A DNA stretch of 64,000 nt from Stappia stellulata (GCF_020176715.1 NZ_JAIVMF010000009.1:1-64000), one strand, 5' to 3'. Positions 19,756 through 29,387 are shown, counted from the stretch's first letter. Numbers and translations are program-made. The notes: generated by a model from the letters alone, not told the origin.

Positions 19756-21636
19756 TCAACCGCCCATGCCCAGCCGCTCGGCCTTCTGCGGATCCACCCA
19801 CCAGTGCAGTTCCGGTCGAAAGTCGTAGGCGGGCGGATCGCCGGGACTGCCGAAGAGATCCCACATGGCCACGGTGTGCACCGGCTTGTACCAATGCGGC
19901 ACCCAGTAGTAGCCAGCGCGCAGAACCCGGTCGAGCGCGCGCGCGGCGACCACCATGCGCTCGCGCGTCGGCGCCGACAGCGCGCTGTCGATCAGCGCAT
20001 CGACCGCCGGGCTGCGGATGCCCGAGAGATTGGTGCTGCCCGGGGTTTCCGCCGACCGCGATCCCCAGAGCTGACGGATTTCCTCGCCAAGGGTCGCCGA
20101 AAGCGGAAAACGACGCGACACCACGTCAAAGTCGTATGTGTTGACCCGCGACTGATACTGCGCCGGATCCACGACACGAAAGCTCGCCTCAATGCCGAGT
20201 CGCGCAAGCCCCTTGGCATAGGGAAGAACCACGCGCTCGAATGTCGGCGAGTTCGACAGGATCTCGAACCGGAAGGGCGACCCGTCCGGCGCGAGCAGCG
20301 TTGTGCCATCCCGGCGGCAGCCGGCTGCGCGCAACAGCTGGTCGGCCTCGCGCAGCATGCTGCGGTCGTTGCCGGACCCGTCGGAGACCGGCGCCATCAC
20401 CGCCGGCCCGAAGACCGCCTCCGGCAGTTCGTCGCGAAACGGCTCCAGCAAAGCCAGTTCCTCCGCCGACGGCTCGCCCTCGGCAAACATCGGCGAATTC
20501 TGGAAAAAGGACTGCGTGCGCTGATAGGCGCCGAAGAACAGCGACTTGTTGGTCCATTCGAAATCGAACACCAGGCCCAGCGCCTGGCGCACCCGCGCGT
20601 CGGCGAAGACCGGCCGCCGGGTGTTGAGGAACCAGCCCTGGCCGCCGGAGGGACGCCCGTCGGGAATGTCCTTGCGGATCACCCGGCCGTCGTCGACCGC
20701 CGGGAAATTGTATTCCGTCGCCCAGGTCTTGGCGGTAAACTCCTCGCGAAAGGTGGTGGCCCCCTTCTTGAAGGCCTCGAAGCCGGCGGTGCGGTTGCGG
20801 TAGAACTCGATCCGCAGGGTCTTGAAGTTGAAATGCCCGCGCGAGACGGGAAGGTCCTTCGCCCACCAGTCGGCCACCTGCTGGTATTCGATAAAGCGAC
20901 CGATCTCGTAGCGCCCCACCTTGTAGGGCCCCGACGACAGCGGCGGGGTCAGCGTCGTTCCTTCAAAATCGTAGCGCGCGTAATAGGCCTTCGACAGGAT
21001 CGGCATGCCGGTCACTGCAAGCGGCGTCTTGCGCGACTGGCGCCCGGTGAAGCGGATGCCCACGCGATGCGGCGACAGCACCTGCACTTCCGCCATTTCC
21101 GTCAGGACCTGGCGGATCGCCGGATGTCCCTTGTCCTTCAGCGTGGTCAGCGAGAAGGCCACATCCTCCGCGCTCAGCGGCGACCCGTCGTGAAACCGCG
21201 CCTCCGCGCGCAGGTTGAAGATATAGGCGTTGCCGTCGCCCGACACCTCCACCGTCTCGGCAACGAGCCCGTAGACCGCGTCCGGTTCGTCGAGCGCGCG
21301 CACCATCAGCGTGTCGAAACACATTTCCATCCTGGGCGGAGCGTCGCCGGTGAGGATGAAGGTGTTGAACGTGTTGAAGGTCTGCGGGTTCTGGTTGAAG
21401 GCCCAGGAGGGCGCGGTGAAGGCCATCCGCCCGCCCGCCGGAGCGGCTGGGTCGACATAGTCGAAGTGCTGGAACGACGGGCCGTATTTCAGGTCGCCGA
21501 ACACGGACAGTCCGTGGCGCGGTCCGCCGGGCGCCTGGGCACGCGCGGTCGCGAAGGGAAAGGTCGATGCCGCGGCGAGCGCGGCCGCCCCGACGAGCAC
21601 CCCGCGCCGCGTCGGCGTTGCGAAACCGGCGCTCAT
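19756..21636 (-). CDS. Peptide-binding protein, YejA type (second copy)
   Basis: A 626-residue SBP_bac_5 extracytoplasmic binding protein. The N-terminus contains TRRGVLVGAAALAAAS followed by ATARAQA, which looks like a twin-arginine type signal peptide. The core contains HFDYVDPAAPAGGRM, YGLVAETVEVSGDGNAYIFN and FNFKTLRIEFYRNRTA. It overlaps the stop of the first copy in an ATGA. Two tandem paralogues feeding one permease may widen the peptide range. Export is to the periplasm. Confidence 0.9.
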   Translation of the reverse strand: MSAGFATPTRRGVLVGAAALAAASTFPFATARAQAPGGPRHGLSVFGDLKYGPSFQHFDYVDPAAPAGGRMAFTAPSWAFNQNPQTFNTFNTFILTGDAPPRMEMCFDTLMVRALDEPDAVYGLVAETVEVSGDGNAYIFNLRAEARFHDGSPLSAEDVAFSLTTLKDKGHPAIRQVLTEMAEVQVLSPHRVGIRFTGRQSRKTPLAVTGMPILSKAYYARYDFEGTTLTPPLSSGPYKVGRYEIGRFIEYQQVADWWAKDLPVSRGHFNFKTLRIEFYRNRTAGFEAFKKGATTFREEFTAKTWATEYNFPAVDDGRVIRKDIPDGRPSGGQGWFLNTRRPVFADARVRQALGLVFDFEWTNKSLFFGAYQRTQSFFQNSPMFAEGEPSAEELALLEPFRDELPEAVFGPAVMAPVSDGSGNDRSMLREADQLLRAAGCRRDGTTLLAPDGSPFRFEILSNSPTFERVVLPYAKGLARLGIEASFRVVDPAQYQSRVNTYDFDVVSRRFPLSATLGEEIRQLWGSRSAETPGSTNLSGIRSPAVDALIDSALSAPTRERMVVAARALDRVLRAGYYWVPHWYKPVHTVAMWDLFGSPGDPPAYDFRPELHWWVDPQKAERLGMGG

Positions 21637-23525
21637 CCCTGCCTCCCGGCCTTGGCGGCCTTTTCCTCATCCCACCACCAGATTGACGGGAACCCGTGGC
21701 TGTACTCCGGCAGGTTCTCGGGATGCGAGAACCGGTTCCAGCGCGCGGTGCGGTCGACGTCGATATACCACTGCGGCACCACGTAGGAATGGGCCATCAG
21801 CACCCGGTCGAGCGCGCGCGTGGCCGCGACCAGTTCCGCGCGGTCGGCGGCGAAGATGACCTTCTCGATCAGGGCATCGACGCCGGGGTCCTTGATGCCG
21901 GCATAATTGCGCGACTGCGGCCGGTCGGCGGCCTCGCTGCCCCAGAAGTCGCGCTGCTCGTTGCCGGGCGACAGCGACTGGGCCCAGCCAAGCGTCGTCA
22001 CGTCGAAGTCGCGCTCACGAATGCGGTTGACATATTGGGGCGTGTCGACGACCCGCAGGGTCATCTTGATGCCGATCCGCTCGAGATTGCGCGCGAAGGG
22101 CAACACGTACCGCTCCGAATTCGGATCATTGTCGACAAATTCGATCTCGAGCGGCTCCCCCGTCGCCACGTTGATCATCTGCCGACCGCGCAATTCGTAG
22201 CCGGCTTCCTTCAGGAGGGCGACGGCCTGGCGCATGTTGTCGCGCAAGCGGGCCGGATCGCCGTTGACCGGATTCTCATAGGGCTCGGTGAAGACGCGCT
22301 CGGGCACCAGGTCGCGCACGCTTTCCAGGATCTCCAGTTCCCGTCCTTGCGGCAATCCGCTGGAGGCGAGCTCCGTGCCGGCGAAGAAGGAGGGGATGCG
22401 CTTGTACTGGCCGAAGAAGACCGTCTTGTTGGCCGTTTCGAAATCGAACACGAGATTGAGCGCCTCCCGGACCCGCCGGTCGGCAAATGGCTCGCGCCTC
22501 AGGTTCATGACGAAGGCCTGCATGATGCCGCGGGCCTTGTCCGGGAAGGTCTCGAGCACGACCCGCCCCTGCTTCACCGCCGGGAAATCATATCCGGTCG
22601 CCCAGTTCTTGGCGCTGTTTTCCGCGCGGAAATCATACTGGTCCGCCTTGAACGCCTGCAGCAGCACCGTCTGGTCGCGGTAGCTGTCGTAGCGCACCTC
22701 GTCGAAATTGTTGGTGCCGACCCGCGTCGGGTGATCCTTGGCCCAATAGTCCTTCACCCGCTCGTAGACGACGAAACGGCCGGGTTCGATCGCCTTGAGG
22801 CGATAGGGGCCGGAGCCGAGCGGAAGCTCCAGCGTGCTCGACGCAATGTCGCGCGGCTCGCCGTTCGCCCCCGTGCCCGTCCACCAGTGCTTGGGCAGAA
22901 TGATCATCTGGCCGACGATCTTCGGCAGTTCGCGGTTGCCGGGCGCATCGAAGGTGAAGCGCACCGTCCGCTCGCCCACGGCCTCTGCCTTGACCACATG
23001 GCGGTAGTAGAACGCCTGGCTGGGATTGACCTCGATCAGCTTCTCGAAGGTCCACACCAAGTCCTCCACGGAAATCGGGGTGCCGTCGTGCCAGCGGGCC
23101 TCCGGGTTGAGCCGGTATTCCACCCAGGCATAGTCGGCGGGATAGCGAAAGGCCTCGGCGATCAGGCCGTATTCGGCATTGATGTTAATCTCGTCGAGCG
23201 CGGGCTCCAGCAGCGAATCATACATCAGCCCGAGACCGGGCGCCGGATTGCCGCGCGACAGCACCGGATTGAGCGTGTCGAACCCGGACGGGTCCGACAA
23301 CCGCACGGTTCCGCCTTTCGGCGCATCCGGATTGACGTAGTCGAAATGGGTGAAGCCTTCCGGGTAGCCCGGCTCGCCCGTCAGCGCTCCGGCATGGCGC
23401 CAGGCGGGTTCGGCCTGCGCCCGTGCGGCGCTCCCGCCGGTGTCCACAAGCACAAGGGCGAGAATGCCCAAAACCAGAGGAAGGATCTTCGCGGGCAGGA
23501 TCGGTCGCACGAAAGGATTCTGCAT
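21633..23525 (-). CDS. Peptide-binding protein, YejA type (first copy)
   Basis: A 630-residue SBP_bac_5 binding protein, first gene of the yej-like operon. It has a classical Sec signal peptide (hydrophobic LPLVLGILALVLVDTGG, cleavage near ARAQAEPAW). The mature start GFTHFDYVNPDAPKGGTVRL and the core FDEVRYDSYRDQTVLLQAFK are typical of YejA/microcin C peptide-binding proteins. Paralogue of the next gene, with which it overlaps by 4 bases. The likely ligand is an oligopeptide. The operon promoter should lie at about 23530-23640; no convincing boxes were identified. Confidence 0.9.
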   Translation of the reverse strand: MQNPFVRPILPAKILPLVLGILALVLVDTGGSAARAQAEPAWRHAGALTGEPGYPEGFTHFDYVNPDAPKGGTVRLSDPSGFDTLNPVLSRGNPAPGLGLMYDSLLEPALDEININAEYGLIAEAFRYPADYAWVEYRLNPEARWHDGTPISVEDLVWTFEKLIEVNPSQAFYYRHVVKAEAVGERTVRFTFDAPGNRELPKIVGQMIILPKHWWTGTGANGEPRDIASSTLELPLGSGPYRLKAIEPGRFVVYERVKDYWAKDHPTRVGTNNFDEVRYDSYRDQTVLLQAFKADQYDFRAENSAKNWATGYDFPAVKQGRVVLETFPDKARGIMQAFVMNLRREPFADRRVREALNLVFDFETANKTVFFGQYKRIPSFFAGTELASSGLPQGRELEILESVRDLVPERVFTEPYENPVNGDPARLRDNMRQAVALLKEAGYELRGRQMINVATGEPLEIEFVDNDPNSERYVLPFARNLERIGIKMTLRVVDTPQYVNRIRERDFDVTTLGWAQSLSPGNEQRDFWGSEAADRPQSRNYAGIKDPGVDALIEKVIFAADRAELVAATRALDRVLMAHSYVVPQWYIDVDRTARWNRFSHPENLPEYSHGFPSIWWWDEEKAAKAGRQG

Positions 23526-23721
23526 GATGATCGCTTGGGTCCCTTGCTGGCGCGCCTGTTCCTTTAAAAGGACCGCCCGGCGCGCAACGGTCTTTTGTCC
23601 ATGATGACTATATTAGGGAACCGAATGCCATCCCGACAGCGGCGAAACGCTTCATGACCAAAGTTTAATCGGATCGCACGCTTGCAGGCTTCCGATACGC
23701 GTCGGGCCGTTTCCGGCCGAC

Positions 23722-25137
23722 TCAGGAACCCACAGCCTGGGCGACAGCCGCCTTGTCGCGATACATGCGTTGATCTGCAAGGGCCAGAATTTCGGAAATA
23801 TTTGTCGCATCGTCGGGATAGGTGGCCCAGCCGACGCTGACCTGGATGGCAATCACGTGTTCGCCCACCCGGAGCGGCTCCTGAAAGGTCTGCCGGAGCC
23901 TGTCGGCGATGTTGGCGCTGCTGCGCTGCTGGATCAGCCCGGGCACCAGGACCACGAACTCGTCACCGCCAATGCGCGCGATCGTGTCGGATTCACGCGT
24001 TTCCTCGCGCAGCCGATCGCCGATCACCCGCAACACCATGTCGCCCACCGCATGACCGAAGGTGTCGTTGATCGGCTTGAAGCCGTTCAGGTCGATGAAG
24101 AACACCTGAAAGCCGATCCCGGTGCGCTCGCTCAGCGAGGCGAGTTGCTCCAGCCGATCGACCAGCAGCCGGCGATTGGGCAGTCCGGTCAGGTCGTCAT
24201 GCAGTGCCATGGCGCGCGCGCGTTGCTGCGCATAGACCAGGAGGGCGGACAGGATCGCCAGCAGCGCCGTGGTTCCGGCGCCCGCCAGTCCGGCGAACCG
24301 GCTTTCCGACGACGTGTGCACCCATCCATCGACTGGTCGTCCGGAGATCTGCCACTCGCCGCTCGGCAGGTTGACGGGAAGCGTGACCGCCTCGCCCTCG
24401 AAGAGTTCCGGGTCGCCCATGATGATATCGCCCGCGGCACCGAGACCGTCGACGCCGCGCAAGGCGAACCTGTAGCCGCCAACCTCGGGCCGGATGCCCG
24501 CCCGGTCGAACAGCATGTCGGTGTCGACCACGACCGAGGCAACGCCCCAGTAGCGCCGGTTGTCGCTGGTCTGGTTGTCTTCCCCGGGCAATAGGATCGG
24601 CGAGCGCGCGATCAATCCGCGACCGCCCTGAACGAGGTTCACCGGACCCGCAACGATCGTGCGACGTTCTTCCATGACCCGTTTGACGGCGGGCCACTGG
24701 GCCTCGTTCTTGGCGTAATCCAGACCGATCGCGCGTTCGTTGCCGGCAAGGGGGTAGATGTAGCGCACCACATTTCCGGGTGCGAGCGCCAGAATGCCGA
24801 TCGCCGGATTGGAGGCCGCGACCTCGCGGGCGAAGCGATCGAATTCCGATTGCGTTACCGCCTGATTGATCGCCGCATAGCTAACCAGCCCCTGGGTGAT
24901 GTAGATTGTGGCGCTGACCTCGCCCTCCAGCCGGGCACGGACTTCAGAGAGGCGAGCCAGGGTCTCGGACCTTTGCTGCTCTTCCGCGCGCTGCTGCAGC
25001 AGATCGGAAACATATCGGGTAAGACCCAGGCCCAACAGGCAGACGATCAGGATCACGCCGACCACGATCAGCCGGTCGCGGGCCCGATTGTGGGGGATAT
25101 CGATCTCCCGGGTCACAGGCATGCTCCAACCGTCCAT
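23722..25137 (-). CDS. CHASE-domain diguanylate cyclase
   Basis: A 471-residue membrane sensor that makes cyclic di-GMP. Membrane segment 1 is at about 23-42 and segment 2 at about 280-302; between them is a periplasmic CHASE sensor (about 70-205), including EVAASNPAIGILALAPG and GNERAIGLDYAKNEAQWPAV. The cytoplasmic GGDEF domain (about 310-465) has an intact GGDEF at 390-394 and the inhibitory-site RxxD (RESD) at 381-384, so product inhibition is expected. No EAL domain. The start MDGWSMPV is chosen with CAGG about 7 bases upstream; MPV five codons later is possible. The ligand of CHASE is unknown. Confidence 0.9.
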   Translation of the reverse strand: MDGWSMPVTREIDIPHNRARDRLIVVGVILIVCLLGLGLTRYVSDLLQQRAEEQQRSETLARLSEVRARLEGEVSATIYITQGLVSYAAINQAVTQSEFDRFAREVAASNPAIGILALAPGNVVRYIYPLAGNERAIGLDYAKNEAQWPAVKRVMEERRTIVAGPVNLVQGGRGLIARSPILLPGEDNQTSDNRRYWGVASVVVDTDMLFDRAGIRPEVGGYRFALRGVDGLGAAGDIIMGDPELFEGEAVTLPVNLPSGEWQISGRPVDGWVHTSSESRFAGLAGAGTTALLAILSALLVYAQQRARAMALHDDLTGLPNRRLLVDRLEQLASLSERTGIGFQVFFIDLNGFKPINDTFGHAVGDMVLRVIGDRLREETRESDTIARIGGDEFVVLVPGLIQQRSSANIADRLRQTFQEPLRVGEHVIAIQVSVGWATYPDDATNISEILALADQRMYRDKAAVAQAVGS

Positions 25138-25545
25138 CCGATGAGCCTGGCCGCAGGGTCCGACGAAAAACACGCAAGCGACCGGCCGCGCGCAACCGCC
25201 CGTGGCGCGCGCACGCGCGCATGGGTCGCGTGCCGACGCGATCCTCGCGACCGCGGTGCATGATGCCCCCATGCCATCCGCGTCAAAGGGAAGTCCGATA
25301 CACCAGCCGGAATAGTTCCCGCTCCCCTAAATTCGACCCTGCCACAGCAAGCTTTATAGACGAACGCTCTCAAGAAACACAGTCTGCTCTCGCGGCGACT
25401 GCCAAGACCCCATGTAAACAAAAGAGGAAACATCGCACGACTCGAACATAGTCACCTGAAATTTCTCAAGATAACCCTACGACATACCGCCTCATACGGC
25501 GTTACCCTCACAGCAAGATCGAATCTGGTGACGGCCCCGCCAATA

Positions 25546-25571
25546 GGAAAAGGCCGGGAAAGACCCGGCCT
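25546..25571 (-). terminator. Rho-independent terminator
   Basis: On the minus strand AGGCCGGG/CCCGGCCT (25551-25558 with 25564-25571) forms an 8-bp stem with a 5-base loop and runs into TTTTCC. It can end transcripts of the cytochrome c gene, about 250 bases upstream on that strand. Confidence 0.65.
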
Positions 25572-25700
25572 CAAACTGCTGACGAAAGGTGCGAGTGCTC
25601 TCCCGCGCCCTACCAGCCAAGCAGAAGCGTGGCCCGGTATCGGAGAGCCAAAAACCTATCTCTTTTAATGAGTTGCCAGCAGCCGCATCGCGCCTCGCCG

Positions 25701-25733
25701 ATCCCGGATCGCAGCTCGCGCTGCGTCCGGGAT
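25701..25733. repeat. REP-like palindrome
   Basis: ATCCCGGA (25701-25708) pairs with TCCGGGAT (25726-25733), and CGCAG (25710-25714) pairs with CTGCG (25721-25725). This gives a 13-bp stem with one bulged T and the loop CTCGCG. The outer ATCCCGGA/TCCGGGAT arms are the common form of repeated extragenic palindromes in alphaproteobacteria. This is the only copy I found in the window. Confidence 0.65.
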
Positions 25734-25820
25734 GCCGGGTTTTCAAAGGCTCTGCCATCAACCTCGAGCCGGAAGGGATCCGGCCTTATAGACTCACGTT
25801 CCGGCGCTCTCCCGCCTGTG

Positions 25821-26384
25821 CTACTGGGCAGCGTCCGGCAGCGGAACCGGATCGTCCGACAGGGTCCGGAGATAGGCGATCAGGTTGGCGCGGTCCTCGG
25901 GCTTGCGCATGCCGGCGTAGCCCATCGAGGTGCCCGAAACGACCTGCTTGGGCGCCGCGAGGAAAGCATCGAGGTTCTCGTAGGCCCAGGCTTCCGTGCT
26001 TTCGCCGTATTCCTGCATGGCACCGGAATAGCGGAAGCCTTCGACCGAACCGGGATGACGCCCGACGATGTCCCAGAGCACCGGGCCGACCTTGTTGGGG
26101 CCGCCCTGCTCGAAGGCATGACAGGAGGCGCAGGCGCGCAGCAGCTTCTCGCCGTCCTCGGCAGAGGCGCTGGCGAGGCGAACGCCGATCGGCTCGACCT
26201 GCGGTTCTTCGGCTGCCGCCTCGGCTTCGCCCTCGCCGCCGGCTTCGGCGACGACAATCTCGTAACCGGGCTTCTCCGGCTCGGACGGTGCGAAAATGAT
26301 ATCGGACAGCATGCCGAGACCCATCGTCACGAGAAGGACGAACAGGACGGCGCCGGCAATCGTGTTTAGCTTGGCAGAATTCAT
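25821..26384 (-). CDS. Membrane-anchored c-type cytochrome (CycM/c552-like)
   Basis: A 187-residue electron carrier. Residues 8-30 form an uncleaved membrane anchor (TIAGAVLFVLLVTMGLG), then an Ala/Glu-rich linker (about 45-65). The class I cytochrome domain has the haem motif CASCH at 85-89, PNKVGPVLWDIVGRHPGS, and axial methionine in VSGTSMGYAGMR. This layout matches CycM-type cytochromes that connect the bc1 complex to terminal oxidase. The ATG of MNSAKLN is preceded by GGAGCCAGCGGGA. Divergent from kdsB. Confidence 0.92.
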   Translation of the reverse strand: MNSAKLNTIAGAVLFVLLVTMGLGMLSDIIFAPSEPEKPGYEIVVAEAGGEGEAEAAAEEPQVEPIGVRLASASAEDGEKLLRACASCHAFEQGGPNKVGPVLWDIVGRHPGSVEGFRYSGAMQEYGESTEAWAYENLDAFLAAPKQVVSGTSMGYAGMRKPEDRANLIAYLRTLSDDPVPLPDAAQ

Positions 26385-26589
26385 TCCCGCTGGCTCCAAC
26401 TCCATCGGTTGCCAGGGGGCGCGCATGCGCCTCCCCCCGCGCAACCCCGCGCGTGGTGAAAAAGTCGCCGGAAACTACAAAGTTTTTGACGCTCGTGTCC
26501 ATAGGTTTAAAAGGGCAATCCATGATACAAAACATCGCATCTTCGCTTCTCCCCAAAACGACGTGCCGAGCCGGGCACGCGAGGCGCCC

Positions 26590-27354
26590 ATGAGCAGGGA
26601 TGCGCCGGCCCGCGCGCTTGTCGTCATTCCGGCGCGGATGGCCTCCAGCCGCCTGCCCGGCAAGCCGCTTGCCGACATTGACGGCCAGCCGATGATCGTG
26701 CGCGTGCTCGAGCAGGCGCGCGCCGCCGATATCGGCCCCATCGTCGTCGCCTGCGACGACACGCGCATCGCGTCCGCGGTGGAAGCGGCCGGCGGTCGGG
26801 CAATCCTCACCGACCCGGAGCTGGCCAGCGGATCGGACCGGGTGCACGCGGCGGCGGCGGCGGCCGACCCGGAAGGCGCCTTCGAGGTCGTTCTCAATCT
26901 TCAGGGCGACGTCCCGATGATCGAGCCGGAGGCGATCCGCGCCGCCTTCGACCCGCTCCAGGACGAAGCCGTCGACATCGGAACGATCGCCACCGAGATC
27001 CGCAACGCGGCCAAGCGCGACGATCCGGGCTACGTCAAGACGGTCGGAACCCCGGTCGGCGAGCGCCGGCTGCGCGCGCTCTATTTCACCCGCGCGACCG
27101 CGCCCTCCGGGCCGGGGCCCCTCTACCAGCATATCGGCATCTATGCCTATCGCCGCCCGGCGCTTGCCCGCTTCGTCTCCATGCCGCCGTCGTATCTGGA
27201 ACAGCGCGAGACGCTGGAGCAGCTTCGCGCGCTCGAGGCCGGCATGCGCATCGACGTCAGCCTGATCGACAGCGCACCGATGGATGTCAACACGCCGGAA
27301 GACCTGGAGGCCGTCCGTCAGGCGGTCCGCCACCGGCGCTCCCCTTCCTCATGA
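26590..27354 (+). CDS. kdsB: 3-deoxy-manno-octulosonate cytidylyltransferase KdsB
   Basis: A 254-residue enzyme that activates Kdo with CTP to CMP-Kdo for lipopolysaccharide core synthesis. Motifs are VVIPARMASSRLPGKPL (9-25), GSDRVHAAAA, and NLQGDVPMIEPEAI, with the metal-binding aspartate. The ATG at 26590 was chosen; the frame is open further upstream but lacks family sequence. It is followed by pheA 16 bases later, so the two are probably co-transcribed. Confidence 0.95.
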   Translation: MSRDAPARALVVIPARMASSRLPGKPLADIDGQPMIVRVLEQARAADIGPIVVACDDTRIASAVEAAGGRAILTDPELASGSDRVHAAAAAADPEGAFEVVLNLQGDVPMIEPEAIRAAFDPLQDEAVDIGTIATEIRNAAKRDDPGYVKTVGTPVGERRLRALYFTRATAPSGPGPLYQHIGIYAYRRPALARFVSMPPSYLEQRETLEQLRALEAGMRIDVSLIDSAPMDVNTPEDLEAVRQAVRHRRSPSS

Positions 27355-27370
27355 CCCTGGTTTTTCGCCC

Positions 27371-28261
27371 ATGACCGCAAACAAGAAGATCGTCTTTCAG
27401 GGCGAATACGGCGCCAACTCGCATACGGCCTGCCGCAATGTCTATCCGGACTTCGAGCCGGTCCCCTGCGCCACCTTCGAGGACTGTTTCACCGCCATCG
27501 AAAGCGGGGAAGCCGAGCTCGGCATGATCCCGGTGGAAAATTCGGTCGCCGGTCGGGTTGCCGACATCCACCACCTGCTGCCGCGCTCCTCGCTCCAGAT
27601 CATCGGGGAGTATTTCCTGCCGATCCGCTTCCAGCTGATGGCAAAGCCCGGCACGAAGATCGAGGAGCTGAAGAGCGTCCAGAGCCATGTGATGGCGCTC
27701 GGCCAGTGCCGCAACATCATCCGCGAGCTCGGCCTACAGGCCATCGTCGCCGCGGACACGGCCGGCTCCGCGCGCATCGTCGCCCAGGGCACAGACCCGA
27801 CGGCCTCCGCGCTTGCACCCGAAATGGCGGCGGAGGCCTATGGTCTTGAAATCCTGCGCCGGGACGTGGAAGACGCGGCGCACAACACGACGCGCTTCCT
27901 GATCCTGTCGCGCGAGCCGCTGCGCGCTGCCAACAACGGACCGACGGTGATCACCACCTTCGTCTTCCGCGTACGCAACGTGCCGGCCGCGCTCTACAAG
28001 GCACTCGGCGGCTTCGCCACCAACGGCGTCAACATGACGAAGCTGGAATCCTATCAGCTCGAAGGGCAGTTCTTCGCCTCGATGTTCTATGCCGACGTGG
28101 AAGGCCACCCGGACGACCGCTCCGTGTCTCTGGCGCTGGAAGAACTGGAGTTCTTCTGCGCGGAGCTGAAGCTGCTCGGCGTCTACCGGGCCGATCCGTT
28201 CCGCGACAAGATCCGCGAGCCGGAAGCCAACAGGGCGCTCCGCCCGACACCTGGAATCTGA
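27371..28261 (+). CDS. pheA: Prephenate dehydratase PheA
   Basis: A 296-residue monofunctional prephenate dehydratase that makes phenylpyruvate for phenylalanine synthesis. The N-terminal catalytic domain starts VFQGEYGANSHTACRN; the PDT signature HNTTRFLIL contains the catalytic threonine. The C-terminal ACT domain (about 195-275) begins TTFVFRVRNVPAALYKALGG and binds phenylalanine for feedback control. The usual ESRP of the ACT domain reads ESYQ, as in other alphaproteobacteria. No chorismate mutase domain is fused. Follows kdsB. Confidence 0.95.
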   Translation: MTANKKIVFQGEYGANSHTACRNVYPDFEPVPCATFEDCFTAIESGEAELGMIPVENSVAGRVADIHHLLPRSSLQIIGEYFLPIRFQLMAKPGTKIEELKSVQSHVMALGQCRNIIRELGLQAIVAADTAGSARIVAQGTDPTASALAPEMAAEAYGLEILRRDVEDAAHNTTRFLILSREPLRAANNGPTVITTFVFRVRNVPAALYKALGGFATNGVNMTKLESYQLEGQFFASMFYADVEGHPDDRSVSLALEELEFFCAELKLLGVYRADPFRDKIREPEANRALRPTPGI

Positions 28262-28286
28262 ACGAACAGCAAGGACACGCCATCAC

Positions 28287-29288
28287 ATGACACGCAGAAG
28301 CTTTGACGCCCTGTGCATCGGCAATGCCATTTGCGACGTGTTTTCACACGTCGAGGAGGATTTCCTCGTCCGGGAAAGCCTGGTCAAGGGATCGATGCGC
28401 CTGATCGATACCGACGAGGCGGTGCGGCTCTACGACAAGATGGGACAGACCACCCGGATTTCCGGCGGAAGCGCCGGCAACACGGCCGCCGGCATCGCCG
28501 CGCTCGGCGGCGCAACGGCCTATTTCGGCAAGGTGCATGACGACGAGCTCGGAACCGCCTACCGGCACGACATGCGCGGCACCGGCGTTCATTTCGACAC
28601 GCCCGCGCTCGTCGAGGGGCCGCCCACGGCGCGCTCGATGATCCTGATCACGCCGGATGGCGAGCGCACGATGAACACCTTTCTCGGCGCCTGCGTGGAA
28701 CTGTCGGAGGCCGACATCGAGCCCGAGACGGTCGCCGCCTCGGCGATCACCTACATGGAAGGCTACCTGTGGGATCCGCCCGCGGCGAAGAAGGCCTTCC
28801 TCAAGGCGGCCGAAATTGCCCATGCCAACCATCGCAAGGTCAGCCTGACGCTGTCCGACAGCTTCTGCGTCGACCGCTACCGCGACGAGTTCCTGCAGAT
28901 GCTGCGCGACGGCACCATCGATGTGCTTTTCGCCAACGAGCATGAGCTCAAGGCGCTCTACGAGACCGCCGACCTCGACACCGCGATCACCAGCGTGCGC
29001 CAGGACTGTGCGCTGACCGCGCTCACCCTCGGCGAAAAGGGCGCCATGGCGATCACCCGGGAGAAGACCGTTCAGGTCGGCGCGGAAAAGATCGACGACG
29101 TGGTGGACCTGACGGGCGCCGGCGACCTCTTCGCCGCCGGCTTCCTGCTCGGTCTGTCGCGCGACTACGATCACCGCATGTCGGCCGAACTCGGCTGCCT
29201 GTGCGCTGCCGAGGTGATCCGTCACGTCGGCGCACGTCCCGAGCGCTCGCTGCGCCAGGTCGCAGAGCAGCAGGGCTTCGCGATCTGA
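28287..29288 (+). CDS. PfkB-family carbohydrate/adenosine kinase
   Basis: A 333-residue ribokinase-fold kinase. The first signature is GGSAGNTAAGIAALGG near residue 60, and the second, with the catalytic aspartate, is DLTGAGDLFAAGFLLG near residue 275. The overall pattern (GNAICDVFSHVEEDFL, then GTAYRHDMRGTGVHF) matches bacterial adenosine kinases of alphaproteobacteria, which phosphorylate adenosine to AMP; other nucleosides or sugars cannot be excluded. It follows pheA by 25 bases and is ended by the terminator at 29325-29367. Confidence 0.85.
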   Translation: MTRRSFDALCIGNAICDVFSHVEEDFLVRESLVKGSMRLIDTDEAVRLYDKMGQTTRISGGSAGNTAAGIAALGGATAYFGKVHDDELGTAYRHDMRGTGVHFDTPALVEGPPTARSMILITPDGERTMNTFLGACVELSEADIEPETVAASAITYMEGYLWDPPAAKKAFLKAAEIAHANHRKVSLTLSDSFCVDRYRDEFLQMLRDGTIDVLFANEHELKALYETADLDTAITSVRQDCALTALTLGEKGAMAITREKTVQVGAEKIDDVVDLTGAGDLFAAGFLLGLSRDYDHRMSAELGCLCAAEVIRHVGARPERSLRQVAEQQGFAI

Positions 29289-29324
29289 TCCGGCCCGCCG
29301 GCGCGCCTTGCCGGCTGCGAAATG

Positions 29325-29367
29325 AAAAAACCCCGGTGCGGCGGATCACGCTTCACCGGGGTTTTTT
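29325..29367. terminator. Bidirectional Rho-independent terminator
   Basis: CCCCGGTG (29331-29338) pairs with CACCGGGG (29354-29361), flanked by six A on the left and six T on the right. It works in both directions between the converging PfkB kinase gene (plus) and gpmA (minus). Confidence 0.92.
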
Positions 29368-29387
29368 CGTGCAATCGCGCGACTGGC

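Larger units (their letters stand above)
25138..25820. other. 683-base noncoding gap between the diguanylate cyclase and cytochrome c genes
   Basis: No convincing gene was found. It is the 5' region of the cyclase and the 3' region of the cytochrome c gene. It holds a minus-strand terminator (25546-25571) and a REP-like palindrome (25701-25733). An 89-codon frame on the minus strand (25492-25761) runs through both hairpins and does not look like a protein. No tRNA was seen. Confidence 0.6.

Noticed and set aside
25492-25761. 89-codon minus-strand frame in the large noncoding gap
   Set aside because: It runs through a terminator hairpin and the REP-like palindrome and lacks a protein-like composition.
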